A DNA stretch of 64,000 bases from Pseudomonas defluvii (lineage in GTDB: Bacteria > Pseudomonadota > Gammaproteobacteria > Pseudomonadales > Pseudomonadaceae), in the NCBI RefSeq assembly GCF_001695625.1, contig NZ_MBPN01000005.1, positions 37,724 to 101,723 on the forward strand, read 5' to 3'. Shown in pieces: positions 15,626 to 25,469 of the stretch. Positions within the stretch are counted from its first letter, which is position 1; each line of letters starts with the position of its first letter. A program made the position numbers and the translations under genes. The notes beneath the pieces were generated by a model that was given only the letters and a program-made list of their open reading frames with translations, had not been told where the DNA came from and ran no database searches.

Positions 15626-18409
15626 TCAACGAAGTGTATCAGTGCCTGTCGCCTGGCTGGCCTCTTGTTCTCGGCGGGCCACCCATTGTTCGATCAGTTC
15701 ACGCAGTTGTGACAGCTCAACGGGCTTGGCCATATGCCCGTCCATGCCCGACAGGCGTGCACGCTCCTTGTGCTCGGCAAGGATATGCGCGGTCAGGGCG
15801 ACCACCGGCGTGCGTTTGCGTTGGGTGTTGGCTTCCCAGGCGCGCAACTGCTGGGTGGCGGAAAAACCGTCCAGCACGGGCATTTCGCAATCCATCAGGA
15901 CCAGGTCGTAGCGCTGAGCTTTCATTGCCGCCAAAGCCTCTTCACCGTTGCTGGCCGTGTCGGGCTCCAGGTTGAGCTTGCCCAGCATGCCCCGAATGAC
16001 CTTGGTCGAAATGCTGTTGTCTTCGGCAACCAGGATGCGAAAGTCGCTGGGCATCTGCAGTGGCTGATAGCTGAACGATGCGGCGTGCGGCAGGTGTGGC
16101 CCTTTGGCCCGCTGGCTGAGTTCCTCGGCCAGGGTCGTCTTGAGGGTATAGCCGGCCACAGGCTTGGCCAGGATCCGCTTGACCCCGGCGTTGCGCGCGA
16201 TGATCTTGCTTGGCGCATTGCTGATGCCGGTGAGCATGATCAACAGGATGTCGTGGTTCAGGCTCGGGTCTTCCTTGATTTTGGCGGCAAGTTGCATCCC
16301 GGTCATGCCTGGCATGTTCTGGTCGAGCAGTACTGCATCGAAGTAGTCCCGCAGATGGGCCTTGGTGCGCAGCAGGGCCAGCGCTTCCTTGCCTGATGGC
16401 ACGGCACTGACGTTCATGCCCCAGGCACTGCACTGCTGTACCAGTACTTTTCGGCAGGTGTCGTTGTCATCCACCACCAGCACGCGGGCGTCACGCAGCG
16501 GGCCGTCCAGGTCGGCGGCGGGTTGTTCCAGGCGCTGAGGATCCAGCGGCAGGGTTATCCAGAGGGTGTTGCCCTGATTGGTGCTGGTCTTGATGCCGAA
16601 CTCGCCGTGCATCAAGGTGACCAACTGCTTGGCGATGACCAGGCCCAGATGCCCGCCCAGCTTGCTTTCGGAGAGGTAGTGCCGGCTGTTCAGCTCGGCT
16701 TGCAGCAAGGCATCGCGATCACTGTCGGCCATCGGTTGGCCGCTGTCCTGTACGGCAATGCGCAAGCGAGGAGTGTCAGTACGTTGGTCCAGGGCGATCA
16801 CCAGTAGAATTTCGCCCTGATCGACCGTCTTCAGCGCATTCTCCAACAAGCCCAGCAGGGCCTGGCGCAGGCGTGTCGGGTCGCCACTGATAACCCGGGG
16901 AACTTGCGGCTGGGTGAAGCTGATCAACTCCACATTCTGCTGTTCGGCCTTGGCCCTGAAGATACCCAGGCAATCTTCGATCAGGGCATTGAGGTCGAAC
17001 TGCACGTCGTCGAGTTCGATCTGCCCGGACTCCAGCTTGGAGATGTCGAGGATTTCGTTGATCAGGGTAAGCAGTTCGTTGCCGGCGCTATGAATGGTTT
17101 GTACGTAGTCACGCTGCTTGACCGACAGCGGAGTGCCCAGCAGCAGTTCAGTCATGCCCAGCACACCGTTCATGGGCGTGCGGATTTCATGGCTGATCCT
17201 GGCGAGAAACTCGGCCTTGGCGTTGACCTCTGCATTGCTCGCGGCCAATGCGCGGCTGGCACTGAAGCGCGCTTCTCTGATGGTACGCAAGCGCTCACTG
17301 ACGGCCATGTTCAGCAGCAAGCCACTGAGCGCGGTCAGCCCGAGCAGGATGAACAGTAACCATTGGGTCGGCGTACGTGTGAGCACCAGCAAGGCCGGGA
17401 GCACGACCAGGCAGCCGATGTTGAACACCAGCATGGCCAAGGTGAGCAGCCTGGCTGGCGCATACCCCTTGTAGCATTGATAGCTGGCCACCAACAGCAT
17501 GCTCAGGCTGCCTAACGCCATCAGGGCGTAGGTCATCAGGTTCAGCGGCAGGGTATCGACAAACAGCAGCACCAGGCCGCAGAGGCTGATCAGGAGCAGG
17601 TCTGCCTGCAGCAGGCGAGTCAGGCGAGGCTGATCGAAGCCATTGAAAAAACGAGCGGTAAAGACCAGGCCGCACAGCGTTGCCAACAGCGCTGTCAGGT
17701 ACGCCGCAGGGGTTTGGGCAGAATGCCAGAGGTTGATCCAGGGGCTGCCGAGGTTCAGCAGAATCAGTGCGCTGAACAGCATCAGGCCCTGATACGCGGC
17801 CAGTGCCAGGCTGGTGGTTGAGCGTGAATAGGCGAAACGGGCGAGGTTGTGCAGTATCAGCATGCCAATGCAACCGAACAGCAGGCCGAACATTACGGCT
17901 TCACGCTGGTCGGCGGCGGCTTCGGCAGCAGGTTGCAGGGTTATGTCGGGGCGCAACTGGTGTTCGGAAACCAGCCGTAGATAGACATCCAGTGGCTTTG
18001 CACTGGTGGGCAGTCGTAACAAGTGGTCACTGCTACGCAGCACGGGTTCGCTGGTGTCACCGACGCGGCCGTTGAGAGACTGCTTTAGCAGCACGTTGCC
18101 ATCCAGCACATACAGATCAAGGCTGGACAAGTCCGGAGCGAAGACACGCAACAGTTGTTCGTTCTCGCCCGGGGGTAGCCGATAGTGCAACCACAGTGCG
18201 TGATTGGGGGCGGCAGCGTTGAGTCGGCTGATCTGGATAGGGCTGAACTGGTTTCGGTAGCGTTCGGAGCGTACATCGCTCAGTTGCAGGTTGGCTTGCT
18301 CGTCAAGCAAAACGGCCCAGCCACCGCTATGTTCGGCAGACGCCGGAAACAGGCAGAACAGGGTCAGCAGGCTGACGGTGAGGCCAATGGCAATCCTGAG
18401 CCAACGCAC
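15626..18409 (-). CDS. retS: RetS, hybrid sensor kinase controlling the Gac/Rsm switch
   Basis: A 927-residue inner-membrane sensor. It has a signal peptide, a periplasmic 7TMR-DISMED2 sensory domain (about residues 30-165), seven membrane segments (about 172-370), a HisKA domain with the phospho-accepting H407 (SHEIRTPMNG), an ATPase domain, then two receiver domains with D696 and D840. Two receivers after the kinase, and the position next to purD, match RetS rather than LadS. RetS of P. aeruginosa blocks GacS by forming heterodimers, which holds cells in the motile, acute-infection state. The G1 region reads DSGQPM instead of DxGxG, so ATP use may be impaired; the glycine-rich GGHLGLVIA box is kept. 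It is followed at once by marC. Confidence 0.9.
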   Translation of the reverse strand: MRWLRIAIGLTVSLLTLFCLFPASAEHSGGWAVLLDEQANLQLSDVRSERYRNQFSPIQISRLNAAAPNHALWLHYRLPPGENEQLLRVFAPDLSSLDLYVLDGNVLLKQSLNGRVGDTSEPVLRSSDHLLRLPTSAKPLDVYLRLVSEHQLRPDITLQPAAEAAADQREAVMFGLLFGCIGMLILHNLARFAYSRSTTSLALAAYQGLMLFSALILLNLGSPWINLWHSAQTPAAYLTALLATLCGLVFTARFFNGFDQPRLTRLLQADLLLISLCGLVLLFVDTLPLNLMTYALMALGSLSMLLVASYQCYKGYAPARLLTLAMLVFNIGCLVVLPALLVLTRTPTQWLLFILLGLTALSGLLLNMAVSERLRTIREARFSASRALAASNAEVNAKAEFLARISHEIRTPMNGVLGMTELLLGTPLSVKQRDYVQTIHSAGNELLTLINEILDISKLESGQIELDDVQFDLNALIEDCLGIFRAKAEQQNVELISFTQPQVPRVISGDPTRLRQALLGLLENALKTVDQGEILLVIALDQRTDTPRLRIAVQDSGQPMADSDRDALLQAELNSRHYLSESKLGGHLGLVIAKQLVTLMHGEFGIKTSTNQGNTLWITLPLDPQRLEQPAADLDGPLRDARVLVVDDNDTCRKVLVQQCSAWGMNVSAVPSGKEALALLRTKAHLRDYFDAVLLDQNMPGMTGMQLAAKIKEDPSLNHDILLIMLTGISNAPSKIIARNAGVKRILAKPVAGYTLKTTLAEELSQRAKGPHLPHAASFSYQPLQMPSDFRILVAEDNSISTKVIRGMLGKLNLEPDTASNGEEALAAMKAQRYDLVLMDCEMPVLDGFSATQQLRAWEANTQRKRTPVVALTAHILAEHKERARLSGMDGHMAKPVELSQLRELIEQWVARREQEASQATGTDTLR

Positions 18410-18464
18410 GACGAAATCCCTTCCTTAGCTGAATGCCGGGGTACCACTATGCGCGGCGGGCCGA

Positions 18465-18522
18465 GACGAAGGCAAGGCCCGCGCGGGGCCTTGTCGTCTG
18501 GTCGGGTACGCCAGGCGTACCC
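18465..18522 (-). terminator. Two stem-loops between purD and retS
   Basis: Downstream of purD on the minus strand come GGGTACGCC and GGCGTACCC around one base (18504-18522), then CAAGGCCC and GGGCCTTG around a 5-base loop (18473-18493). The second stem is extended by AGACGA and TCGTCT across a 3-base bulge (18465-18499). Neither has a clear T run. They probably limit purD read-through into retS. Confidence 0.45.
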
Positions 18523-18533
18523 GTGGTCTCGTT

Positions 18534-19829
18534 TTACTGCTGATGTTCACCGCGCTCACGGGCAATGGCACGGTAGCCAATGTCGTTGCGGTAGAAGCTG
18601 CCTTCCCAGCTGATTTCACGGGCCAGGCGGTACGCTTGCTGCTGTGCGGCTTCAACGGTTTCGCCCAGTGCTGTGGCACAGAGTACACGACCGCCGGTGG
18701 CGACGATTGCGCCATCCTTGAGTGCGGTACCCGCGTGGAACACCTTGCCGGTCAGTTGGGCAGCAGCGTCCAGGCCGTGGATCGGTGCACCTTTGGTGTA
18801 GTCGCCCGGGTAGCCGCCAGCTGCCAAGACCACGCCCAGGCTTGGCTGCGGGTTCCACTGTGCTTCGACCTTGTCCAGCGCCTTGGCGAATGCGGCTTCG
18901 ATCAGCAGCACCAGGCTCGACTCCAGGCGCAGCATGACGGGCTGGGTCTCCGGGTCGCCGAAACGGCAGTTGAACTCGATGACCTTCGGGTTGCCCGCTT
19001 TGTCGATCATCAGACCGGCATAGAGGAAGCCCGTGTAGACATTGCCTTCCTCGGCCATGCCGCGAACGGTCGGCCAGATCACCTGATCCATGACCCGCTG
19101 ATGCACCTCGGCGGTTACGACCGGTGCTGGCGAGTAGGCACCCATGCCGCCGGTGTTCGGGCCGGTATCGCCGTCGCCGACGCGCTTGTGGTCCTGGCTG
19201 GTGGCCATCGGCAGCACATTATTGCCGTCGACCATGACGATGAAGCTGGCTTCTTCGCCATCGAGGAATTCCTCGATCACTACGCGCGAACCGGCTTCAC
19301 CGAAGGCGTTGCCAGCGAGCATGTCGCGTACGGCGTCTTCGGCTTCTGCCAGGGTCATGGCAACGATCACGCCTTTGCCCGCGGCCAGGCCGTCGGCCTT
19401 GATCACGATCGGTGCGCCTTTTTCGCGCAGGTAGGCCAGTGCCGGTTCGATTTCAGTGAAGTTCTGGTAATCGGCGGTCGGAATCTTGTGGCGTGCCAGG
19501 AAGTCCTTGGTGAACGCCTTGGAGCCTTCCAGTTGGGCGGCACCCTTGGTTGGGCCGAAGCAGTCCAGACCACGGCTGCGGAACAGATCGACGACGCCAG
19601 CGACCAGCGGGCCTTCCGGGCCGACGATGGTCAGGGTGACGTTTTTCTCGGCGAAGTCAGCCAACTGCTCCAGCGCGGTGACGTCGATGGCGACGTTCTC
19701 GCACTTGGCTTCGGTAGCGGTACCGGCGTTGCCTGGGGCGACGAAGACTTTCTCGACGCGTGGGTCCTGGGCAACTTTCCAGGCCAGGGCGTGTTCACGA
19801 CCGCCGCTGCCAATAATCAAAACCTTCAT
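18534..19829 (-). CDS. purD: PurD, phosphoribosylamine-glycine ligase
   Basis: A 431-residue cytoplasmic ATP-grasp enzyme that joins glycine to phosphoribosylamine in purine synthesis. The start KVLIIGSGGREHALAW, the PTADYQNF and IVIKADGLAAGKGVIVA loops and the metal-binding EFNCRFGDPETQ motif near residue 290 are all intact. Length is normal. It follows purH on the same strand with a 121-base spacer that holds a hairpin; the two usually form a purHD unit under PurR-like or Fis-type control. It is next to retS, as in P. aeruginosa. Confidence 0.97.
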   Translation of the reverse strand: MKVLIIGSGGREHALAWKVAQDPRVEKVFVAPGNAGTATEAKCENVAIDVTALEQLADFAEKNVTLTIVGPEGPLVAGVVDLFRSRGLDCFGPTKGAAQLEGSKAFTKDFLARHKIPTADYQNFTEIEPALAYLREKGAPIVIKADGLAAGKGVIVAMTLAEAEDAVRDMLAGNAFGEAGSRVVIEEFLDGEEASFIVMVDGNNVLPMATSQDHKRVGDGDTGPNTGGMGAYSPAPVVTAEVHQRVMDQVIWPTVRGMAEEGNVYTGFLYAGLMIDKAGNPKVIEFNCRFGDPETQPVMLRLESSLVLLIEAAFAKALDKVEAQWNPQPSLGVVLAAGGYPGDYTKGAPIHGLDAAAQLTGKVFHAGTALKDGAIVATGGRVLCATALGETVEAAQQQAYRLAREISWEGSFYRNDIGYRAIARERGEHQQ

Positions 19830-19888
19830 GTCAAAACCTCGATGACGCTAATTCTGGAAACTGCGGGAGCCAGCGTTGTGGCGATGGG

Positions 19889-19916
19889 CGCGTTGCAGTC
19901 CTGGGGACTGCACGCG
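19889..19916 (-). promoter_or_regulatory. Hairpin in the purH-purD spacer
   Basis: Arms CGCGTTGCAGTCC and GGACTGCACGCG pair with a single bulged base around a 3-base loop, giving 12 pairs. It lies 34 bases after the purH stop and 59 bases before the purD start. No T tract follows, so attenuation or mRNA processing between the two genes is more likely than full termination. Confidence 0.4.
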
Positions 19917-19950
19917 GCCTGTATCGCTGACAACGCCGGCGCCTGAGCGC

Positions 19951-21552
19951 TTAGTGGCGGAAGTGGCGCATGCCGGTGAAGACCATTGCAATGCCGGCTT
20001 CGTCAGCGGCAGCAATGACTTCTGCATCGCGCATCGAGCCGCCTGGCTGGATCACGGCAGTGATACCCACTTTAGCTGCATTATCGATGCCGTCACGGAA
20101 CGGGAAGAACGCGTCCGAGGCCATGACCGCACCCTGCACCTGCAGGCCGGCGTGCTCAGCTTTGATCGCAGCAATGCGCGCGGAGTTGACGCGGCTCATC
20201 TGGCCTGCGCCAACACCGATGGTCTGACGGTTCTTGGCGTAGACGATCGCGTTGGACTTGACGAACTTGGCCACTTTCCAGGCGAAGATCAGGTCGTTGA
20301 TTTCCTGTTCGGTCGGCGCGCGCTTGGTCACGACTTTCAGGTCGTTGGCCGAGATCATGCCATTGTCGCGGCTCTGCACCAGCAGGCCGCCGTTGACGCG
20401 CTTGTAGTCCCAGGCGGCAGCACGCTCGGCAGGCCATTCGCCGCAGGTCAGCAGGCGCACGTTGGCTTTGGCTGCAACCACAGCGCGGGCTTCGTCGCTG
20501 ACGCTTGGGGCGATGATCACTTCGACGAACTGACGCTCGACGATGGCTTTGGCGGTTTCGCCGTCCAGTTCGCGGTTGAAGGCGATGATGCCGCCGAAGG
20601 CCGACTCGGTGTCGGTGGCGTAGGCCAGCTCGTAGGCCTGGCGAATGCCGCCCTCAGGGCTGACAGCCACGCCGCATGGGTTGGCGTGCTTGACGATGAC
20701 GCAGGCCGGCTTGACGAAGCTCTTCACGCACTCCAGCGCGGCGTCGGTGTCGGCCACGTTGTTGTACGACAGCTCTTTGCCTTGCAGCTGTACGGCCGTC
20801 GAGATGCTGGCTTCGGCTGGCTTGGCTTCAACGTAGAACGCCGCGCTCTGGTGCGGATTCTCGCCGTAGCGCATTTCCTGGGCTTTGACGAACTGGCTGT
20901 TGAAGGTGCGCGGGAATTCGCTGCGGCCTTCGGTGGTCAGGGTTTGCGCCGACTGGTTGATGGTGCCCATGTAGTTGGCAATCATGCCGTCGTAGGCTGC
21001 GGTGTGCTCGAAGGCCTTGAGCATCAGGTCGAAACGCTGAGCGTAGGTCAGGCCGCCGGCCTTGAGGTTTTCCAGGACGCTGGCGTAATCGCTGGCGTTA
21101 ACCACGATGGCGACGTCTTTGTGGTTCTTGGCCGCCGAACGCACCATGGTCGGGCCGCCGATGTCGATGTTCTCGATAGCGGTCGGCAGGTCGCAGCCTG
21201 GCTTGGTGATGGTGGCTTCGAAGGGGTAGAGGTTGACCGCGACCAGATCGATCGGCTTGATCCCGTGCTGTTCCATGATCGCATCGTCGGTACCGCGACG
21301 ACCGAGGATACCGCCGTGGATTTTCGGGTGCAGGGTCTTGACCCGGCCGTCCATCATTTCAGCGAAGCCGGTGTAGTCGGCGACTTCGACTGCAGCAACG
21401 CCGTTGTCCCGGAGCAGCTTGAAGGTGCCGCCGGTGGACAGGATCTCGACACCGAGTTGTTCCAGTTCGCGGGCGAATTCAAGGATCCCGGTCTTGTCGG
21501 AAACGCTGATCAAGGCGCGGCGGATCGGCAGGCGGGTGGTCTGGTCGGTCAT
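19951..21552 (-). CDS. purH: PurH, AICAR transformylase / IMP cyclohydrolase
   Basis: A 533-residue bifunctional cytoplasmic enzyme for the last two steps of IMP synthesis. The N-terminal MGS-fold cyclohydrolase spans about residues 1-200 ([27 protein letters not shown]). The C-terminal transformylase contains the catalytic KHANPCG motif near residue 277. The frame opens 4 codons earlier at 21564, but the ATG at 21552 gives the normal family N-terminus. It is separated from fis by a strong terminator for the fis transcript. Confidence 0.97.
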   Translation of the reverse strand: MTDQTTRLPIRRALISVSDKTGILEFARELEQLGVEILSTGGTFKLLRDNGVAAVEVADYTGFAEMMDGRVKTLHPKIHGGILGRRGTDDAIMEQHGIKPIDLVAVNLYPFEATITKPGCDLPTAIENIDIGGPTMVRSAAKNHKDVAIVVNASDYASVLENLKAGGLTYAQRFDLMLKAFEHTAAYDGMIANYMGTINQSAQTLTTEGRSEFPRTFNSQFVKAQEMRYGENPHQSAAFYVEAKPAEASISTAVQLQGKELSYNNVADTDAALECVKSFVKPACVIVKHANPCGVAVSPEGGIRQAYELAYATDTESAFGGIIAFNRELDGETAKAIVERQFVEVIIAPSVSDEARAVVAAKANVRLLTCGEWPAERAAAWDYKRVNGGLLVQSRDNGMISANDLKVVTKRAPTEQEINDLIFAWKVAKFVKSNAIVYAKNRQTIGVGAGQMSRVNSARIAAIKAEHAGLQVQGAVMASDAFFPFRDGIDNAAKVGITAVIQPGGSMRDAEVIAAADEAGIAMVFTGMRHFRH

Positions 21553-21581
21553 TTCAGATTCCATAACGCGGTGGTTTCAGC

Positions 21582-21617
21582 AAAAAAGGCGACCTCATCG
21601 AATGGGAGCCGCCTTTT
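21582..21617 (-). terminator. Intrinsic terminator of the dusB-fis operon
   Basis: Read leftwards, AAAAGGCG and CGCC close a stem 18 bases past the fis stop, followed by six T residues. The opposite face also has a short T run, so it may weakly stop transcription from the right side too. This is one of the clearest intrinsic terminators in the window. Confidence 0.75.
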
Positions 21618-21634
21618 CTGGTTTGGATTCATGC

Positions 21635-21955
21635 TTAGAGCAGGTCGTACTGCTTGAGTTTCTTGCGCAGCGTGCCACGGTTGAGCCCGAGCAGTTCACT
21701 GGCTTTGGTCTGGTTGCCCTTGACGTAGTTCATCACGCTTTCGAGCAACGGCGCTTCGACTTCCGAGAGCACTAGGTTGTACACGTCCGTGACGGCAGCA
21801 CCCTCGAGGTGCGCGAAGTAGTTGTGCAGCGCCTTCTCCACGCTCCCGCGAAGGGTCTGGCCCTCTTCGCTCGGGGTGTTGAGGTGCTGTTTCAGGTTGA
21901 CGTTGTCGCTCACGGGCGTTGTTCCACTCACTAAAGTCTCGGTCATCATCGTCAT
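21635..21955 (-). CDS. fis: Fis, nucleoid-associated DNA-binding protein
   Basis: A 106-residue nucleoid protein that bends DNA and adjusts transcription with growth phase. Residues about 20-60 form the dimerisation helices and the C-terminal helix-turn-helix is complete ([26 protein letters not shown] region, residues 81-106). The ATG at 21955 overlaps the dusB stop (ATGA), so fis is translationally coupled to dusB, as in enterobacteria and other pseudomonads. A strong terminator follows. Confidence 0.96.
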   Translation of the reverse strand: MTMMTETLVSGTTPVSDNVNLKQHLNTPSEEGQTLRGSVEKALHNYFAHLEGAAVTDVYNLVLSEVEAPLLESVMNYVKGNQTKASELLGLNRGTLRKKLKQYDLL

Positions 21956-22965
21956 GCGGCCACCCCTTGTCCGTCCTCTGTCTCAAGGCTTTGTTCACGT
22001 TCACGGAAAAAGGCGTGAACGTGGGCGCACTGCGCTTGCGTATCGTCCAAACGATTGAACTGGGCGCGAAACTCCTTGGCGCCCGGCAGCGTTGCCAGAT
22101 ACCAGCCGACATGCTTGCGGGCAATGCGTACGCCCATCACATCGCCATAGAAGGCGTGCAGCGCGGCCAGGTGCTCCAGCAGAATTCGTTCCACTTCATC
22201 CAACTGCGGTGCCGGCAAGGTTTCACCGGTGCGCAGGTAATGCTCGATCTCGCGAAAGATCCATGGCCGCCCTTGGGCTGCCCGGCCGATCAACAGGCCG
22301 TCGGCTCCAGTGGCGTTCAGCACCACACGGGCCTTCTCTGGCGAGGTGATATCGCCGTTGGCAAAAACCGGTATCGACACCGCCTGCTTGATCGCCGCGA
22401 TGGTGTCGTATTCGGCTTCGCCGGTATACAGGTCGGCGCGGGTGCGTCCATGGACCGCCAGCGCCTGGATGCCGGCCTGCTCGGCGATTTTCGCCACGGT
22501 CAGGCCGTTCTTGTTTGCACGGTCCCAGCCCGTGCGGATCTTCAGGGTGACAGGTACGTCCACCGCGGCAACTACCGCATGGAGGATTTCACTGACCAAG
22601 GCTTCATCTTTCAATAAAGCAGAGCCTGCGGCTTTGTTGCAGACTTTTTTTGCCGGGCAACCCATATTGATATCAATGATCTGGGCGCCAAATTCCACGT
22701 TGGCCCGGGCCGCCGCCGCCAGCATCTGCGCATCACCACCGGCGATCTGTACCGAGCGTGGCTCGGGATCACCTTCGTGGATCATGCGCAGACGCGACTT
22801 GCGGCTGTTCCACAGGCTCATGTCGCTGCTGACCATTTCCGAGACAACAAGCCCCGCGCCCATGCGTCGGCAAAGCTGACGAAAAGGCTGGTCCGTCACC
22901 CCGGCCATCGGCGCGAGGATCAAGGCATTCTGCAGTGTGTAGGGGCCGATGCGTACCGCCGACAT
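21952..22965 (-). CDS. dusB: DusB, tRNA-dihydrouridine synthase B
   Basis: A 337-residue flavoenzyme that reduces uridine in the D-loop of tRNAs. The FMN-binding barrel begins with [15 protein letters not shown]; the catalytic cysteine lies in [11 protein letters not shown] near residue 100; the [10 protein letters not shown] and [10 protein letters not shown] motifs are present. The start at 22965 has AGGGAA upstream. It is co-transcribed with fis. The 174-base interval before it should contain the growth-rate-regulated promoter of the operon. Confidence 0.95.
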   Translation of the reverse strand: MSAVRIGPYTLQNALILAPMAGVTDQPFRQLCRRMGAGLVVSEMVSSDMSLWNSRKSRLRMIHEGDPEPRSVQIAGGDAQMLAAAARANVEFGAQIIDINMGCPAKKVCNKAAGSALLKDEALVSEILHAVVAAVDVPVTLKIRTGWDRANKNGLTVAKIAEQAGIQALAVHGRTRADLYTGEAEYDTIAAIKQAVSIPVFANGDITSPEKARVVLNATGADGLLIGRAAQGRPWIFREIEHYLRTGETLPAPQLDEVERILLEHLAALHAFYGDVMGVRIARKHVGWYLATLPGAKEFRAQFNRLDDTQAQCAHVHAFFREREQSLETEDGQGVAA

Positions 22966-23098
22966 AGGAGTTCCCTGTTGTGGGGCCGGATCATTGGAGT
23001 TCGAAAAAGGGATCGCATGATACCCGCTCTCGATGACTGGATAAAGGTCGATTTGGATAAAATCTGAACAGCTATGAGCTTATTCCGACCGGTTACGA

Positions 23099-23135
23099 GG
23101 GCTCGGCAGGCGCCACGAATATGGCGCCGGAGCCC
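23099..23135 (-). terminator. Stem-loop after the DUF3426 gene
   Basis: GGGCTC and GAGCCC form an outer stem and GGCGCCA and TGGCGCC an inner one around a 6-base loop, directly after the DUF3426 stop at 23140. The stem is strong but no T run follows, so termination may need Rho or the hairpin may protect the 3' end. Confidence 0.5.
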
Positions 23136-23139
23136 GGAA

Positions 23140-24399
23140 TTACTCGGGCGAGCGGAAACTCAGGCTGTAATTGACGGCCTTTGGCCCCGGATCGAGGATG
23201 TCCAGTGCGATGTGAATAGGCGTCTGGCTGGGCATTTCCCCCTTGCCCGCCAATTCGCCACTGAGGTATTCGGCCGGCTTGAAGCGGCGACTGGCAATCA
23301 ACTGGCCATTGAGGTCGGCGAAGCGCAGTTCCAGCAGGGGAAACGGCTGGGAGAAGGGAGCACGGTTGTAGATGATCGCGTCGACGATCAGTGCGCCAGT
23401 GAAATCCGGGTGGCTGCGGACCACCAGGTTGCTGCTCTTTATTCGAGCGATATCGACTTTTGACGGCACGCTGCAGCCCAATTGCGGGCACAGTTGCTGG
23501 AACCACGGGCGGTACTGATCCTGACGAGCCAGTTCATCGAAGTGGTACGCAATGTACTGGGCGGCGAGGCCGGAGGCGGCCAGCAGGATCAACAGGCTCC
23601 AGAGCAGGCGGCGGCCCCACGAGTTGCGTGGCTTTTGCCAATCGAGCTGCAAAGGGTCGTCTACCAGATCGAGCAATGGCTCCTTGCGCGCTGGTCGACC
23701 GGACATCGCCCCCAACCCGGGTTCCTGACGTTCCTGTTCGACCGCTGGTGCTTCATCATCGGCATGCAGGGTGTCGTGTGCCGACAGACGGTCGCTCGGA
23801 AGGTCGGGCTCATCGTCGTCGGTGCCATGCGCGCGGCGTGGCTCGTCATCGAAGTCGTTTGAGTCGAGCGACAGGGAGGGTTCTGTGCGTTCCCCCTGAG
23901 CCGGTTCGTGGTCTACCGGCTCATTGTCTATCACGGGGGGATGAGACGCTTCCTCCGCGGCTACGGGTGGCTCGTCTGCCGGGTTGCCGAACAGGTCGTC
24001 GGCCAGTGGCGGTTCATCACCGTCGCGGCTGGCGCTGAGGCCGGTATCACGTCGTGCTGGCCCCTTGAGCTCGGTGATGGGCTGGATTTCGCGCTGTTCC
24101 AGGCGCGCCAGCTCTTCATCGAGGTCAAGGTGGTCGAGGTCCAGTTCGGCCGCGCGCCATTCCCGTTGGCTGATCGCCGGGGCTGGCGGATTTGCCGCCG
24201 GCGCGCTGAGCGGCGCAGGTGGCTGCTCGGTTTCGGCGGCCTTGTTCGCAGCCTGCTGCTCAAGCAGTTGGCGGGCAGCGTTGAACACTTGCAGACAGTT
24301 GCCGCAGCGCACCACACCGCGCGCCACACTCAGTTGAGTGTGGCTGACGCGGAAACTGGTCTGGCAATGGGGGCACTGGGTGACGAAACTGTCGGTCAT
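23140..24399 (-). CDS. Zinc-ribbon and DUF3426 membrane protein
   Basis: A 419-residue protein of unknown role. The N-terminus is an MJ0042-type zinc ribbon with two CxxC-like knuckles (CPHC at residues 9-12 and CGNC about 18 residues later). A long acidic, proline- and glutamate-rich linker of low complexity (about residues 50-255) follows. One membrane helix sits near residue 265, and a C-terminal DUF3426 domain folds in the periplasm. The zinc ribbon would face the cytoplasm. The gene conventionally accompanies prmA and dusB-fis in gammaproteobacteria. An upstream ATG at 24420 is possible, but the one at 24399 gives the conserved MTDSFVTQCPHC start. It lies 40 bases after prmA. Confidence 0.9.
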   Translation of the reverse strand: MTDSFVTQCPHCQTSFRVSHTQLSVARGVVRCGNCLQVFNAARQLLEQQAANKAAETEQPPAPLSAPAANPPAPAISQREWRAAELDLDHLDLDEELARLEQREIQPITELKGPARRDTGLSASRDGDEPPLADDLFGNPADEPPVAAEEASHPPVIDNEPVDHEPAQGERTEPSLSLDSNDFDDEPRRAHGTDDDEPDLPSDRLSAHDTLHADDEAPAVEQERQEPGLGAMSGRPARKEPLLDLVDDPLQLDWQKPRNSWGRRLLWSLLILLAASGLAAQYIAYHFDELARQDQYRPWFQQLCPQLGCSVPSKVDIARIKSSNLVVRSHPDFTGALIVDAIIYNRAPFSQPFPLLELRFADLNGQLIASRRFKPAEYLSGELAGKGEMPSQTPIHIALDILDPGPKAVNYSLSFRSPE

Positions 24400-24439
24400 G
24401 CGGCGATCCGAATTGTGCAAGCGTCCATTCTAGGTGCTC

Positions 24440-25318
24440 TTAGCGACGGCGACCACTGATACGCACCCAGCCATCGCGTTCGGCGATTGGGTCCAGCTCG
24501 AAGTCATTGGCATAGGCGGCTGCGACCTCTGCGCCTTGCTCGGCGAGAATGCCGGACAGTGCCAGCAAACCACCAGGGCGAACCAGGCTGGATAGTTGCG
24601 GCGCCAGCGAAACCAGTGGGCCGGCGAGGATATTGGCGACCAGTACCTCGGCCTGCATGGCGGGCATCTGCTCTGGCAGGTAGAGCGGGAAGCGTTCATC
24701 GGCGATGCCGTTGCGCCCGGCGTTGTCGCGGGAGGCCTCGAGGGCCTGCACGTCGATATCGGTACCGACGGCCTGGCGCGCACCGAGCAACAGTGCGGCG
24801 ATGGCGAGGATGCCCGAGCCGCAGCCGAAGTCGAGGACTTCACGGCCTTGCAGGTCCTGGCCGTCCAGCCATTCCAGGCACAGCGCGGTGGTCGGGTGGG
24901 TACCGGTGCCGAAGGCCAGGCCCGGGTCGAGCAGCAGGTTGACCGCTTCGGGCTCTGGTGCGGCATGCCAGCTTGGCACGATCCACAGGCGCTTGCCGAA
25001 GCGCATTGGCTGGAAGTTGTCCATCCAGCTACGTTCCCAGTCCTGATCCTCGATCACCTCGGCGTGGTGCTCCGGCAGCTCGGCGCCGGTCAGCAGGCGC
25101 AGGTGGGCAAACACCGCGTCGGGCTCGGCATCGGCTTCGAACAGGGCCAGCAGGTGGGTGTGCGACCACAGTGGGGTGGTGTTGAGGTCCGGTTCGAAAA
25201 TTGGCTGGTCTTCGGCATCCATGAAGGTGACGGAGACGGCGCCGACTTCGAGCAGGGCGTCTTCATAGGTTTCGGCTTGTTCCGGGCTGATAGCCAGACG
25301 TACTTGCAGCCAGGGCAT
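24440..25318 (-). CDS. prmA: PrmA, ribosomal protein L11 methyltransferase
   Basis: A 292-residue SAM-dependent enzyme that trimethylates lysines and the N-terminus of ribosomal protein L11. The N-terminal domain that recognises L11 opens with [10 protein letters not shown]; the catalytic domain has [11 protein letters not shown] and the SAM loop [15 protein letters not shown], then VANILAGPL. The frame extends to 25366, but the ATG at 25318 has AAAGGTAA upstream and gives the standard N-terminus. It leads the cluster prmA, DUF3426, dusB, fis. Confidence 0.96.
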   Translation of the reverse strand: MPWLQVRLAISPEQAETYEDALLEVGAVSVTFMDAEDQPIFEPDLNTTPLWSHTHLLALFEADAEPDAVFAHLRLLTGAELPEHHAEVIEDQDWERSWMDNFQPMRFGKRLWIVPSWHAAPEPEAVNLLLDPGLAFGTGTHPTTALCLEWLDGQDLQGREVLDFGCGSGILAIAALLLGARQAVGTDIDVQALEASRDNAGRNGIADERFPLYLPEQMPAMQAEVLVANILAGPLVSLAPQLSSLVRPGGLLALSGILAEQGAEVAAAYANDFELDPIAERDGWVRISGRRR

Positions 25319-25413
25319 GGCGTTTACCTTTGGGAAATCTACAGGGGCAGCCAACGGCTGCGTCAAGCGCGCCAGTTTACATGAGTGCGAAGGGTTTGGC
25401 GTAGAGGGGATGC

Positions 25414-25452
25414 ATCACCGGCAAGGCCGGTGCCTGCAGACGCGCAGGCACC
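25414..25452. repeat. REP-type repeat after the acetoin operon
   Basis: CACCGG and CCGGTG flank CAAGG (25416-25432), and the overlapping arms GGTGCCTGC and GCAGGCACC form a perfect 9-pair hairpin (25429-25452). The core GCAAGGCCGGTGCCT matches the element at 52359-52386 and the REP family around 45.7 kb. It lies between the butanediol dehydrogenase stop and prmA and may serve as the operon end. Confidence 0.6.
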
Positions 25453-25469
25453 GACATTGCTGGCGTGAT

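Noticed and set aside
19876..21657. A 593-codon plus-strand frame opposite purH
   Set aside because: Shadow of purH; composition is unusual and no start signal is seen.
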